Below are positions 24,316-33,080 of a stretch of DNA of 64,000 bases, piece after piece; the first letter of the stretch is position 1, and every line of letters starts with the position of its first letter. The notes below the pieces were generated by a model. It did no database searches. It saw nothing but the letters and a program-made list of their open reading frames with translations, and had not been told where the DNA came from. The translations under genes and the position numbers were made by a program. The stretch comes from an uncultured Lachnospiraceae bacterium (GTDB taxonomy: Bacteria; Bacillota; Clostridia; Lachnospirales; Lachnospiraceae), in NCBI GenBank assembly GCA_900551115.1, contig URUY01000018.1, forward strand, positions 1 to 64,000, read 5' to 3'.

Positions 24316-27300
24316 CTAAAACTGAAATTCAAAATCCGAAATAACAACGGTTCCGGTAACCTTTTCGCCCTGGCCTGCATAGATTTTATATGCAATGGCT
24401 CTGACATCCTCTGCTCCCTGCAGCTTACCTGTATAGGACCAGCCGCTTGCCTGGGACTTCCATTCAGCTCCGTCAAGCTCATAGACTACTTCCACCGTCT
24501 CTCCCGGAGCAATCACTCTTTCTCCGCCGACACCATCCACCGTTCCGGCATTTTCCTGCCATATCCAATCCCCTGTAGTCTTCATTACCAGAGTAATATG
24601 AATATCCTCGTCACTGTTGTTGGTGATTGTGCTGACCAGCTTTCCGTAAGCGGAGCAATTAAGTCCGGTTCCCGTTCCGGGTCTGGTTTCCGTCTGCGGT
24701 CCTGCCGCATCCTCTTCCGTGATATCCGCAAAGCCCACTGTCAACGTGCCATTTTCATCACAGCTGTATTCCGTTGTGTTTGTCCACGAGCTTTCCGGAT
24801 ACTGCCAGGTAAAGAATGCCGCAGTTTTCGGTCTGTTCAGCTCCGCAACGGCACCTCCAAAGCTATCCTTTTCAAAATCGTAGTCCGTTACTACCGAAAG
24901 GAAATCTATGGTGCCTGCAAAAGCAGAACCGCTTCCCTGTACGCGGAACAGAACCGCCATTACCTCATCCAGGTTCGGACAGCCTGTCAAATCAAAGGAC
25001 AGTATCGTTGTTGTCTGTGCCGGTACTTCCTGATACTTATCATATTCCGTCCACTCCCAAAGTCCGCCAACCTTAAAAATCGGCTGTATCTGCAGCGGAT
25101 AGAGATTGTTATTTCTTACCACCAAATCAATACTGGTATTTTCCGACAAATCCAAGCCACCGACCATATTGCAGAGATAAGGGTATTTTTCCTCGCGCAG
25201 GTCAAAATTGAGACGAATACCGCCGTTGCTCAAAGTCTCCGGCACTGTAATCTCCGATTCGGTATCATCTCCTTCACCCGACACATACCAGCCGTCCAGC
25301 TCTTCAAACCATCCTGCAGAAAGCTCAGTATCTATTTCTGTGGAAGGCGCATCCACCTCTCCCGAACCTCCGGGCTGTTCAGGGGGTGTCACCTCTCCCT
25401 CATGTCCGGGGCCATCATAGGTTTTTAAGGTATATGCCATTCTCGCAGTAGCCTGAATACCGATACCTTCCGCATAAAATACATATTTTCCCCAATCTGT
25501 AAGGTCCGTTCCTGCCCAGTCTCTGGATAAATCCAGCGTAATATCCGTTCCGCCGTTTCCTTTCCAGGACCATGCAGCATAGCCGATTCCTTTTTCCGTG
25601 CAATACTGCATAATGGTTTGTTCGTCCACATCTCCGCCATTCTGGAAATCACCGAATTCACCGATACAGAAGCTTACTCCCTTGGAAAGCATGGCGTCAA
25701 TATTGCTTTTTACCGTGTCGGCATCTGCTCCTGCTACGGAATACATATGTATCGAAAACATAGTGTTGCCCGTTTCGTCTGCCGCATATACACTCCGGCA
25801 GTTATCGATACAGGTCGCCGTTTCCTGTCCGTATCCGGCTGCATCTACCATTATTACATTTTCAATTCCCGCATTTCTCATGGTTCTGATTGCCGACTGG
25901 TAAGCACCGGTCCACGTAGAGCCGTTGCCCCATGTGCCAAGCCATTCATTTGCCACATTGACAATTACATAATCCTTGTGGGCGTTCAGCAAATCCTTCA
26001 TGGACAGCCAGTAATCAACTGCCGTATTCAGCCGTGCAGTATCATCATATCCTGTATGGTCATGTACCTCTAAAATACATACAAGCCCGTTTTTCTCACA
26101 CCAGGAAATAATATTTTCCACCTCTGAAACGCCGGTTTTCGTCCACTGTGTTCCATCCGCCAGCACCACGCGCACACAGTTTGCGCCCAAATCTGCAACC
26201 GCTTCTATAGAGGTTTCTGTGTAGCCTGTATACCATGCATGTGCAACGTTAATGCCCCGCATGATAAACTCATTGCCGTTTCCGTCATAGAGCCTGCCCT
26301 CTTTGACATACATGCCGTTCCCTTGGGATTCACCACCGCCGGGTACTTCCGTAGGTTCAGGTGTTGCCGTAGGCGTCGGTGTTACTGTAGGTTCAGGTGT
26401 CGCCGTAGGCTCTGTTGTGGGTTTGGGCGCTTCTGTAGGCTGTACTGTAGGCTGCGGCGTCTCTGTACTGCCTGTATCCACTGCCTCTACAACCACATAA
26501 TCAAGTGCTGTGTAACCCCAGTTGGCAGATACACCGAATTTGTGAGTACCCGCTCCCAGCGTATACTCCTCTGTGTACTTCTCCCAACTGTTTCCTCCGG
26601 TATACAGCGTACCTGCTCCGGCTTCATCCAGATACAGCCAGTTTTCCTTGTAGCTGTCTGCATTGGTTACCAGAGTGATTCTGTACTCACCGTCTTTTGG
26701 TACGGTAAAGCTTACTTCTCCCCAGCCGGCTTCCAGATAAAGATAGCCGCTTCCGGAATAACCTGAAAACAAATCAGAAGCAATTCTGTTTCTGCCGTTT
26801 TCCTCGTAACACTTTGCATCCTCAAATTCCACCTTTACGCTGAATCCGTCCTCTACAGCCGGTGAAGTCGGCGTAGGCGTAGGCACTGCTGTAGGTTCCG
26901 GTGTCGGTTTAACAGTAGGCACCGGTGTTGCAGTAACTTCGGGCGTAGGTGTCGGCGTACTGCCCCCTGCGTTTACTGCCTCGATTATAACATAATCAAG
27001 TGCCGTATAACCCCAGTTAGCAGATACACCGAATTTATGGCTTCCTGCACTCAGGTTACAGATAATGGTGTATTCCTCCCACTTATTACCGGCTGTGTAA
27101 AGCGCGCCCGCCCCGTTTTCATCCAGATATAACCAGTTTTCCTTGTAGGTATCTGCATTGGCTGCCAGAGTGATTTTGTACTCGCCGTCCTGCGGTACAG
27201 AAAAATGAACCTCCCCCCAGCCTGATACCAAATAGAGATACCCGCTTCCGGAATATCCGGAAAATAATGATGAATCAATATAATTCATCCCGTTTTCTTC

Positions 27301-27459
27301 AAAACGGTTGGCATCTTCAAATTCAATCTTTTCTCTGAAGCTACCGTCTGTTCTGTTCTCTGCCGCTTCCGCCGTCTGTTTCGGTGCTACGAATAGCATG
27401 GATACAAACAACAGGACTCCCATGGCAAAAGAAAGAACTCTTTTAGTTTTTCTTCGCAT
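24316..27459 (-). CDS. Secreted multimodular GH5 (subfamily 8-like) beta-mannanase
   Basis: This 1047-residue protein starts with a signal peptide (cleavage near 33, AEAAEN). Two CBM35-like domains of near-identical sequence follow (about 40-163 and 205-328), joined by Thr-Pro linkers (165-200 and 330-375). The GH5 catalytic domain (about 382-680) has the acid/base Glu505 in NVANEW and the nucleophile Glu601 in IGEFG, with RGINVAHAWY and AWSWKGNG, which match bacterial beta-mannanases. Two further C-terminal beta-sandwich modules (about 708-860 and 870-1047) are probably carbohydrate-binding. It should cut mannan or glucomannan outside the cell. No sortase motif or SLH domain is seen. AGGAGG precedes the ATG. 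Confidence 0.93.
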   Translation of the reverse strand: MRRKTKRVLSFAMGVLLFVSMLFVAPKQTAEAAENRTDGSFREKIEFEDANRFEENGMNYIDSSLFSGYSGSGYLYLVSGWGEVHFSVPQDGEYKITLAANADTYKENWLYLDENGAGALYTAGNKWEEYTIICNLSAGSHKFGVSANWGYTALDYVIIEAVNAGGSTPTPTPEVTATPVPTVKPTPEPTAVPTPTPTSPAVEDGFSVKVEFEDAKCYEENGRNRIASDLFSGYSGSGYLYLEAGWGEVSFTVPKDGEYRITLVTNADSYKENWLYLDEAGAGTLYTGGNSWEKYTEEYTLGAGTHKFGVSANWGYTALDYVVVEAVDTGSTETPQPTVQPTEAPKPTTEPTATPEPTVTPTPTATPEPTEVPGGGESQGNGMYVKEGRLYDGNGNEFIMRGINVAHAWYTGYTETSIEAVADLGANCVRVVLADGTQWTKTGVSEVENIISWCEKNGLVCILEVHDHTGYDDTARLNTAVDYWLSMKDLLNAHKDYVIVNVANEWLGTWGNGSTWTGAYQSAIRTMRNAGIENVIMVDAAGYGQETATCIDNCRSVYAADETGNTMFSIHMYSVAGADADTVKSNIDAMLSKGVSFCIGEFGDFQNGGDVDEQTIMQYCTEKGIGYAAWSWKGNGGTDITLDLSRDWAGTDLTDWGKYVFYAEGIGIQATARMAYTLKTYDGPGHEGEVTPPEQPGGSGEVDAPSTEIDTELSAGWFEELDGWYVSGEGDDTESEITVPETLSNGGIRLNFDLREEKYPYLCNMVGGLDLSENTSIDLVVRNNNLYPLQIQPIFKVGGLWEWTEYDKYQEVPAQTTTILSFDLTGCPNLDEVMAVLFRVQGSGSAFAGTIDFLSVVTDYDFEKDSFGGAVAELNRPKTAAFFTWQYPESSWTNTTEYSCDENGTLTVGFADITEEDAAGPQTETRPGTGTGLNCSAYGKLVSTITNNSDEDIHITLVMKTTGDWIWQENAGTVDGVGGERVIAPGETVEVVYELDGAEWKSQASGWSYTGKLQGAEDVRAIAYKIYAGQGEKVTGTVVISDFEFQF

Positions 27460-27500
27460 ATACTACCTCCTATATTTATTTTGTAAGTCAGGCCTGCTTA

Positions 27501-27515
27501 CTTAATTAGATTAAG
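27501..27515. promoter_or_regulatory. Palindrome CTTAAT-TAG-ATTAAG upstream of the mannanase
   Basis: A perfect 6+3+6 inverted repeat lies about 42 bases before the mannanase ATG, in a position fitting a repressor site near a promoter. Its half-sites recall the CTTAA/TTAAG parts of the LacI-type operators at 41.2 kb but with one extra central base. The rest of the 27460-27809 gap is very AT-rich (about 80%) and shows no gene. Confidence 0.4.
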
Positions 27516-27809
27516 CTAAAATTAATCGCTTTGCAATACTTATTTTGTTTATTTTTATATATTTTTTAAATTTATTTTTTAGTTTTATTTAGCTTTAAAG
27601 GCGTTTTGTCCAATTTGTGTTAAACATTTTTGTCTTCTTTGTTTATTTTGTACACTTTATTTATGTTTTCGTTCTTTCTTTTTTACCTTGCATTAAGCTA
27701 TTATTTTTCTTATATTTAGTCTATTTTTAATTCTTTTCTTTTTGTGACATCTGTTTTGCAACAGTCTTTATGCGATATAAAACTGCTCTGATTTTGCAAA
27801 TACACTATC

Positions 27810-27838
27810 TTGAAAAATAAAATACCGTATTGTACAAT
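27810..27838 (+). promoter_or_regulatory. Sigma-A promoter of the chemoreceptor gene
   Basis: TTGAAA (27810-27815) and TACAAT (27833-27838) are separated by 17 bases. Transcription would start near 27845, about 40 bases before the ATG. Confidence 0.8.
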
Positions 27839-27885
27839 GAGGTTGAAACCACATATTGGAAAACACTTTTAAACGGGGTGCTGCC

Positions 27886-29349
27886 ATGAACAAAAGAAAT
27901 CTTTCAGACATTGCAAGAAACAATAGGATTGTAAAAAATGCTCATTTTACCACAGTAATGGTCATGCTCATTTTTTGTCTATTACAGGTACAAATCGGAT
28001 TGACGACATGGGGCTATGTACTACTTTCTGCCGTCCTTGGCCTGACACCGGTAATTTTAGAGCAGATTTTTTGGCACAAAAATAGAGAAACCCAGGCAAT
28101 CCAGCATTTGGTAGGCATTGGTTTCTCCCTTTATTTTACTTTTACCATATTTACTGCTTTCAACAATATGGTTTTCTTTTTTGTGCTTCCCATGGTACTC
28201 GTTATTTCCGTCTACAACAACCTTCGATACTCCATCATGATTAATACCGGCGTCATCATAGAAGTCCTTCTCGTATCCATACTTGGGGCACAGACAGGCA
28301 AATTCGGATATGTAAATCAGGATTCTGCAATCGTGCAATGCGTTGTAATCATCCTTTTCAGCGTCTATTCCTGTCTGACCTCAAGAACGCTCAACCAAAA
28401 CCTAAAGCAGAAAATCGAGCGTGTAACCGCAGCCCAGACCGAGACTGAAGAAATCCTGCATAACCTTTCCGCAATATCTCAAAAATTAAAGGACGGAATC
28501 GATGATATCCACAAGGAAACCGACAAACTGGACAATGCCTTCCGGCTGACCGGCGATGCCATGAAAGAGGTAACTGTCGGAACCGCAGATACCGCAGAAG
28601 CCGTCCAAAATCAGATTCAGCAGACGGAGGCAATTCAGAACGAAGTTGATATTGTAAGCAGCGCCACTGCTCATATTTCTGAAAATATGGAGCATACCCT
28701 GTCCGCTTTAAAAACCTGCAAACAGGATATGGGATTGCTGGTAAAAAATGTTGACCTCTCCGTACAAAACGGTGCAGAGGTAGCGGACAAATTAAAAGCT
28801 TTGGATAAACACATGGAAGAAATGCATTCCATCGTCAGCATCATCAGCGGTATCACTTCCAAAACCGGTCTGCTGGCGCTCAATGCAAGTATAGAGGCTG
28901 CAAGGGCCGGTGAAGCCGGACGCGGATTTTCAGTCGTAGCCACCGAGATATCCGGTATGGCAACGCAGACCAGCAATGCAACCAAACAGATTACTTCCCT
29001 GATTGAAAATGTTTCCACTGCCATTCAGGAAGTAGTTGACGTTGTGTACCAGCTGATTAACGGCATCAACGAATCCAGGCAATCCACAAAAAGTGCAGAA
29101 GCGAGTTTCCAGACCATTCAGGAGAATACCTTCAGTGTCAGGGACAGCATCACGGGACTGGCCCAAAATGTTACCGACCTGATTACAGCGAACCAGGTAA
29201 TCGTTGATTCCATCCAAACCATTTCTGCTATTTCAGAAGAGGTTTCCGCACATGCGAGCGAAACCATGCAGGCAGAAAAAGAGAATACAGCTATCCTCAA
29301 TACAATCTGCGAAAAAACAGAAGAGCTTTCCCGTCTGGCTAATATGTAA
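27886..29349 (+). CDS. Methyl-accepting chemotaxis protein without extracytoplasmic sensor domain
   Basis: The 487-residue protein has five or six N-terminal membrane helices (about 20-180) in place of a periplasmic-type ligand domain. A long coiled-coil signalling domain follows, with the conserved hairpin tip GLLALNASIEAARAGEAGRGFSVVA split around residue 340. It would relay a membrane or intracellular signal to CheA/CheW. No HAMP is clear. I chose the ATG at 27886 with GGGGTG upstream; the frame extends 10 codons further to a TTG. No other chemotaxis or flagellar gene is in the window. Confidence 0.9.
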   Translation: MNKRNLSDIARNNRIVKNAHFTTVMVMLIFCLLQVQIGLTTWGYVLLSAVLGLTPVILEQIFWHKNRETQAIQHLVGIGFSLYFTFTIFTAFNNMVFFFVLPMVLVISVYNNLRYSIMINTGVIIEVLLVSILGAQTGKFGYVNQDSAIVQCVVIILFSVYSCLTSRTLNQNLKQKIERVTAAQTETEEILHNLSAISQKLKDGIDDIHKETDKLDNAFRLTGDAMKEVTVGTADTAEAVQNQIQQTEAIQNEVDIVSSATAHISENMEHTLSALKTCKQDMGLLVKNVDLSVQNGAEVADKLKALDKHMEEMHSIVSIISGITSKTGLLALNASIEAARAGEAGRGFSVVATEISGMATQTSNATKQITSLIENVSTAIQEVVDVVYQLINGINESRQSTKSAEASFQTIQENTFSVRDSITGLAQNVTDLITANQVIVDSIQTISAISEEVSAHASETMQAEKENTAILNTICEKTEELSRLANM

Positions 29350-29439
29350 CGTTGCGTTAGCGCAGCACCGGCGTCTGTAAATAGACAGGCATTGCTTTTC
29401 CATACACGATATAGAGAGTACTTCCCGCAAAAAGTATTC

Positions 29440-29538
29440 ATGGGAATTATGAAACCAGAAAGCAAAGAGCAGCCAAATCCCTTTGAGCTTATGGTAACAA
29501 TAACCCGGCACTTTTTGAAGGAAGCTGCTACTCATTAA
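29440..29538 (+). CDS. Possible 32-residue peptide
   Basis: A short frame (MGIMKPESKEQPNPFELM to ATH) lies between the chemoreceptor and the convergent transporter gene. The composition is protein-like and amphipathic, but the ribosome site is weak. It could be chance. Confidence 0.2.
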   Translation: MGIMKPESKEQPNPFELMVTITRHFLKEAATH

Positions 29539-29545
29539 AGGCGTT

Positions 29546-30913
29546 CTAAAAGAACTTATCATACATGCCAAACCCAAAGATAAACAGCACGATAAACGGC
29601 AAAATATAGGTCAGGTATATCCGCATCCAATCGTGTACCTTTAAACCTTTTCCCAAATTGGCTTCCTGTTTAAAATTTTTCCATCCCCAGCCGTAGCGGC
29701 TCACACAGAACAGTAAATAAACCAGCGAGCCTAACGGAAGGAAAATATTGCTTACAAGAAAATCCTCTAAATCCATTATCGTGCCGCCAAAAACAGCAAA
29801 TCCGTCCCAGCTCCAGAGATTATAGCCCAAAACGCACGGCAGGGAAAGCAGCGTAATCAAGACGAAATTAACAAGGCTCGCTTTCTTTCTGCTGCATCCG
29901 GTAAGCTCCATTCCGCAGCAAATGATATTTTCAAACACCGCTAATACAGTAGAAAATGCCGCAAACGACATAAACAGGAAGAACAGGCTTCCCCAAAGTC
30001 TGCCCAACGCCATATTTGCAAAAATGTTTGGCAGCGTAATAAAAATAAGGCTCGGTCCTGCGGTCTGGTCCACCTGATACGTGAAGCACGCAGGAAAAAT
30101 AATCAGCCCCGCTGTAACCGCCACAAAAGTATCCAGTAAAACAACTCTTACAGATTCTCCCAACAGGGTGTGTTCTTTGCCGATGTAGCTTCCGAATATT
30201 GCCATGGCGCCGACCCCCAGACTTAAGGTAAAGAACGCCTGATTCATAGCCCCTACTATCGTGTTCATAATGCCCACATTTCGCATTCTCTCAAAATCAG
30301 GCAGCAGATAAAAGGCAAGTCCTTCCTTTGCTCCCGGCATAAAAAAGCTGTTCCCTGCCAGCACCACCATAATTACCAATAGTGCAATCATCATGATTTT
30401 TGTAATTTTTTCCAGTCCGTTCTGCAAGCCGCGCATACAGATAAAAATACCCAATGCAACCACAAGAACCATCCAAAACGTCATGACACCAGGCCGCGCC
30501 AGCATTTGTGAATAGGTATTTACCACTTCTTCGGTACTGCTATTCGTAAATTTTCCTGTAGCTGTCAGATAGAAATAATGCAGCATCCACCCGGCAACCG
30601 TAGTGTAAAACATCATAAGCAGATAGCATCCTGCCAATGTAAAATAACCATGAATATGCCATTTCTGCCCCGGTTTTTCCAATGCCTGATAAGCTTTTAC
30701 AGGACTTTTCTGACTGGCACGCCCCACTGCAAATTCCATGCACAGAATCGGCAGACCCAATATAACCAGAAAGATAAGGTAAAACAGAACAAAGGCACCG
30801 CCGCCGCCCTGTCCCGCCATATACGGGAACTTCCACACATTGCCTATGCCGATTGCACATCCTGCCGAAAGCAGGATAAATCCTAATCTTGATTTTAACT
30901 TTTCTCTTTCCAT
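29546..30913 (-). CDS. Sodium-dependent transporter, NSS/SNF family
   Basis: The 455-residue protein has 11-12 membrane helices and the NSS signature GFILLSAGCAIGIGNVWKFPYM near the N-terminus (split: GFILLSAGCAIGIG, NVWKFPY) that forms the sodium and substrate sites. It is a symporter for an amino acid. It starts 46 bases after the glycine-type AGCS transporter on the same strand with AAAGGA upstream, so both are probably read from the glycine riboswitch promoter. Glycine or alanine is a reasonable but unproven substrate. Confidence 0.9.
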   Translation of the reverse strand: MEREKLKSRLGFILLSAGCAIGIGNVWKFPYMAGQGGGGAFVLFYLIFLVILGLPILCMEFAVGRASQKSPVKAYQALEKPGQKWHIHGYFTLAGCYLLMMFYTTVAGWMLHYFYLTATGKFTNSSTEEVVNTYSQMLARPGVMTFWMVLVVALGIFICMRGLQNGLEKITKIMMIALLVIMVVLAGNSFFMPGAKEGLAFYLLPDFERMRNVGIMNTIVGAMNQAFFTLSLGVGAMAIFGSYIGKEHTLLGESVRVVLLDTFVAVTAGLIIFPACFTYQVDQTAGPSLIFITLPNIFANMALGRLWGSLFFLFMSFAAFSTVLAVFENIICCGMELTGCSRKKASLVNFVLITLLSLPCVLGYNLWSWDGFAVFGGTIMDLEDFLVSNIFLPLGSLVYLLFCVSRYGWGWKNFKQEANLGKGLKVHDWMRIYLTYILPFIVLFIFGFGMYDKFF

Positions 30914-30959
30914 TATAAATTTCCTTTATCGTTTTGAGTTTTATTATAACGTTATACGC

Positions 30960-32399
30960 TTATTCTACGCCATTCTTTTTCAACCCGTCCAAATAAATCT
31001 TAGTCTCCGCAACAACTACACCGTTAAGTGCCAACAATGCAATCAGGTTCGGAATAGCCATTAAGCCATTAAATATATCTGCAATCGTCCAAACCGCCTT
31101 TACTGTCATGTACGGTCCGATGAATACGCACAGAATGTACAGCCAGCGATATCCTTTTACCAGCTTCTGGTTATGTCCGGTCAGATATTCCAAACAGCGC
31201 TCACTATAATAATCCCAACCAAGAATCGTTGTAAATGCAAAAAATACAAGACAGAGCATCAGGATAAAGGATGCCACCTGATTGGAGAACGGCAAGCCTA
31301 ACTGAAATGCCTTTGTTGTAACCGCCACACCCTCAAGACCCATATCATAGGTTCCGGTAATCACAATTGTAAGACCTGTCATTGTACAGATTACAATAGT
31401 ATCAATCAGCGTTCCCATCATGGAAATCAGCCCCTGCTTTGCAGGGGAATCTGTCTGTGCTGCTGCCGCCGCAATCGGCGCACTGCCGATACCGGCCTCA
31501 TTAGAAAAAATTCCTCTTGCAATTCCCTTCTGCATTGCGACAATCATTGCCCCCAGTGCGCCGCCTGCGATTGCTTTCATGCCAAACGCACTCTGCACAA
31601 TTGTAACAATAGCGCCGGGAATTGCTTTAAAATTGAAAATCAAAATCAATAATGCCGCTATAATATAGGTAGCCGCCATGAAGGGAACAATAAACTCTGC
31701 AACATGTGATATTCTCTTCAAACCGCCAATGATAACCAATGCCACGCAGATAGTCAGAAGAATACCTGCAATAATAACCGTCCAGGAATAAGAAACCTCG
31801 TCACCTAATAAATTGAAGCTGACACTCCACGTTCCGTTCGGGTCAAAGAAATTCTGAACCGCACTGGTAATACCGTTAATCTGTGTAAAGGTTCCGATAC
31901 CGAACAGACCTACACATACACCAAAAAAGGCAAAGATTTTTGCAAGCCATTTCCAGCTTTTTCCCATTCCTTTTTCTATGTAATAAAAAGGGCCTCCGAC
32001 AATATGTCCATCCTCTGCAACAACACGGTACTTCACTGCAAGAAGACATTCAGCATATTTTGTAGCCGTTCCCACCAGCGCCGCAACCCACATCCAGAAC
32101 ATGGCTCCCGGGCCTCCTGCTACGATTGCTGTCGCAACACCGACAATATTTCCGGTTCCGATTGTTGCCGAAAGCGCTGTACACAATGCTCCGAAGCTTG
32201 ATACCTCGCCTTCCCCACCGCTTCTCTCATTTGCCAGCAGATTCCTGATTGCAAGCGGCAGCTTTGTAATCTGCAATCCCTTTAAACGGATTGTCAGAAA
32301 AATGCCTGTCGCAAGGATAAGAATAATAAGCGGAAGTCCCCACACGAAGTCATCCACCGCTACTAAAAAGTTACTGATTGTTTCTAATGCTTTTTCCAA
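30960..32399 (-). CDS. Alanine/glycine:cation symporter (AGCS family)
   Basis: The 479-residue protein has about 10-11 helices and the AGCS signatures LCTALSATIGTGNIVGVATA, GGPGAMFWMWVAALVGTATKY and GIFSNEAGIGSAPIAAA (each in separate helices or loops). It takes up glycine or alanine with sodium or protons. I set the start at the TTG at 32399, with AAGGAG upstream; the frame is open 54 codons further, but those codons lie in the riboswitch and terminator and are not protein. Glycine-riboswitch control makes glycine the likely main substrate. Confidence 0.93.
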   Translation of the reverse strand: MEKALETISNFLVAVDDFVWGLPLIILILATGIFLTIRLKGLQITKLPLAIRNLLANERSGGEGEVSSFGALCTALSATIGTGNIVGVATAIVAGGPGAMFWMWVAALVGTATKYAECLLAVKYRVVAEDGHIVGGPFYYIEKGMGKSWKWLAKIFAFFGVCVGLFGIGTFTQINGITSAVQNFFDPNGTWSVSFNLLGDEVSYSWTVIIAGILLTICVALVIIGGLKRISHVAEFIVPFMAATYIIAALLILIFNFKAIPGAIVTIVQSAFGMKAIAGGALGAMIVAMQKGIARGIFSNEAGIGSAPIAAAAAQTDSPAKQGLISMMGTLIDTIVICTMTGLTIVITGTYDMGLEGVAVTTKAFQLGLPFSNQVASFILMLCLVFFAFTTILGWDYYSERCLEYLTGHNQKLVKGYRWLYILCVFIGPYMTVKAVWTIADIFNGLMAIPNLIALLALNGVVVAETKIYLDGLKKNGVE

Positions 32400-32431
32400 C
32401 GTTCTGTCTCTCCTTAGATATATTTTTACAT

Positions 32432-32465
32432 AAAAAAGAAAGAGCCGATTACTATCAGCCCCTCC
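32432..32465 (-). terminator. Expression-platform terminator of the glycine riboswitch
   Basis: On the minus strand a stem GAGGGGCTGAT / ATCGGCTCTTTC with a short AGTA loop is followed by TTTTTT. It lies directly after the aptamer and 30 bases before the transporter ribosome site, where it can be switched. Confidence 0.85.
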
Positions 32466-32489
32466 AAAGAGTAGAACACGCACTTCTAA

Positions 32490-32592
32490 TGCTCTGTCCT
32501 TTTGCCTGAGAGATTGGCAGTTTCCTGCGCTACACCTTCGGCGCTTTTCATACGGCTGCAACCAACCGCATCAAAGACTCTCCAGAGTAATC
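32490..32592 (-). promoter_or_regulatory. Glycine riboswitch (single aptamer)
   Basis: The minus strand reads CTCTGGAGAGTC, then GCGCCGAAGGTGTAGCGC, AAACTGCCAATCTCTCAGG and CAAAAGGACAGAG, the characteristic gcvT-type aptamer with P1 formed by CTCTG/CAGAG. Only one aptamer is present. A short stem (TAGAA/TTCTA) follows at about 32472-32488 and could be the small 'ghost' partner described for singlet glycine riboswitches. Glycine binding would be expected to prevent the terminator and turn the transporter genes on; for uptake genes some systems work the other way. An inverted repeat GAACAT/ATGTTC (32621-32646) lies upstream. Confidence 0.93.
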
Positions 32593-32695
32593 CCATATCC
32601 ATTACAGCACAAGCCATAATGAACATAATAAAAATAACACATGTTCGGTTAATAATCAATACAAAGCTTTCACATTTTCTTTGTCACTGTCCGTA

Positions 32696-32917
32696 CTACT
32701 GTACTCCTGAATCGGCAAGCTTCTTTTCTAACGGTTCAAGAGCTTCCCATACATCATCGCCAATGCGTGGTTCCGATTGCCTATACAAATAACCGAGCAT
32801 TCTGGTTGCAGTATAATCCGTATTCAACTGTCGGTATGTCAGTTCCTTGCAGAAATCATCCGGAAACCCTTTAGACTTCAATGCCCGAAACAACTCTTCA
32901 CTTCTATCTGCTGCCAT
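32696..32917 (-). CDS. Small protein of a toxin-antitoxin-like cassette
   Basis: A 73-residue acidic, helical protein (ELFRALKSKGFPDDFCKELTYRQLNTDYTATRMLGYL). Proteins of this kind are common in Lachnospiraceae beside small ADP-ribosyl-type toxin cassettes, which is why I suspect an antitoxin or accessory role, but I cannot name the family. AGGAG stands 8 bases before the ATG. Its upstream neighbour is only a fragment, so the cassette seems decayed. Confidence 0.6.
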   Translation of the reverse strand: MAADRSEELFRALKSKGFPDDFCKELTYRQLNTDYTATRMLGYLYRQSEPRIGDDVWEALEPLEKKLADSGVQ

Positions 32918-32928
32918 TGCATCTGCTC

Positions 32929-33066
32929 CTAATATTCCTTTGTTATCGTATTGATATCGTACTCTTCCATAAATTTATCCGGTTCTCTGCTGTTGCGTAT
33001 CAGAGTAACTTCCTCAAATTTTCCTGTATGAATATTTTTAAATCCCGCAACCTGTTCTCCGGTAAA
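32929..33066 (-). pseudogene. C-terminal fragment of a cassette gene
   Basis: A 45-codon frame (FTGEQVAGFKNIHTGKFEEV through ITKEY, split) ends in TAG 9 bases before the small protein's ATG, with natural-looking coding sequence, but it is opened by a stop and lacks a start. It looks like the tail of a gene whose front was deleted, with the junction near 33067. The parent family is not recognised. Confidence 0.5.
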
Positions 33067-33080
33067 TTAAACCTATTCTT

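Noticed and set aside
26239..26766. 175-codon plus-strand frame inside the mannanase gene
   Set aside because: It is an antisense shadow of the Thr-Pro linker and CBM-coding region, with a Cys/Arg-rich translation.
32400..32561. N-terminal 54-codon extension of the AGCS transporter
   Set aside because: These codons lie in the glycine riboswitch and its terminator; the TTG at 32399 has the ribosome site.
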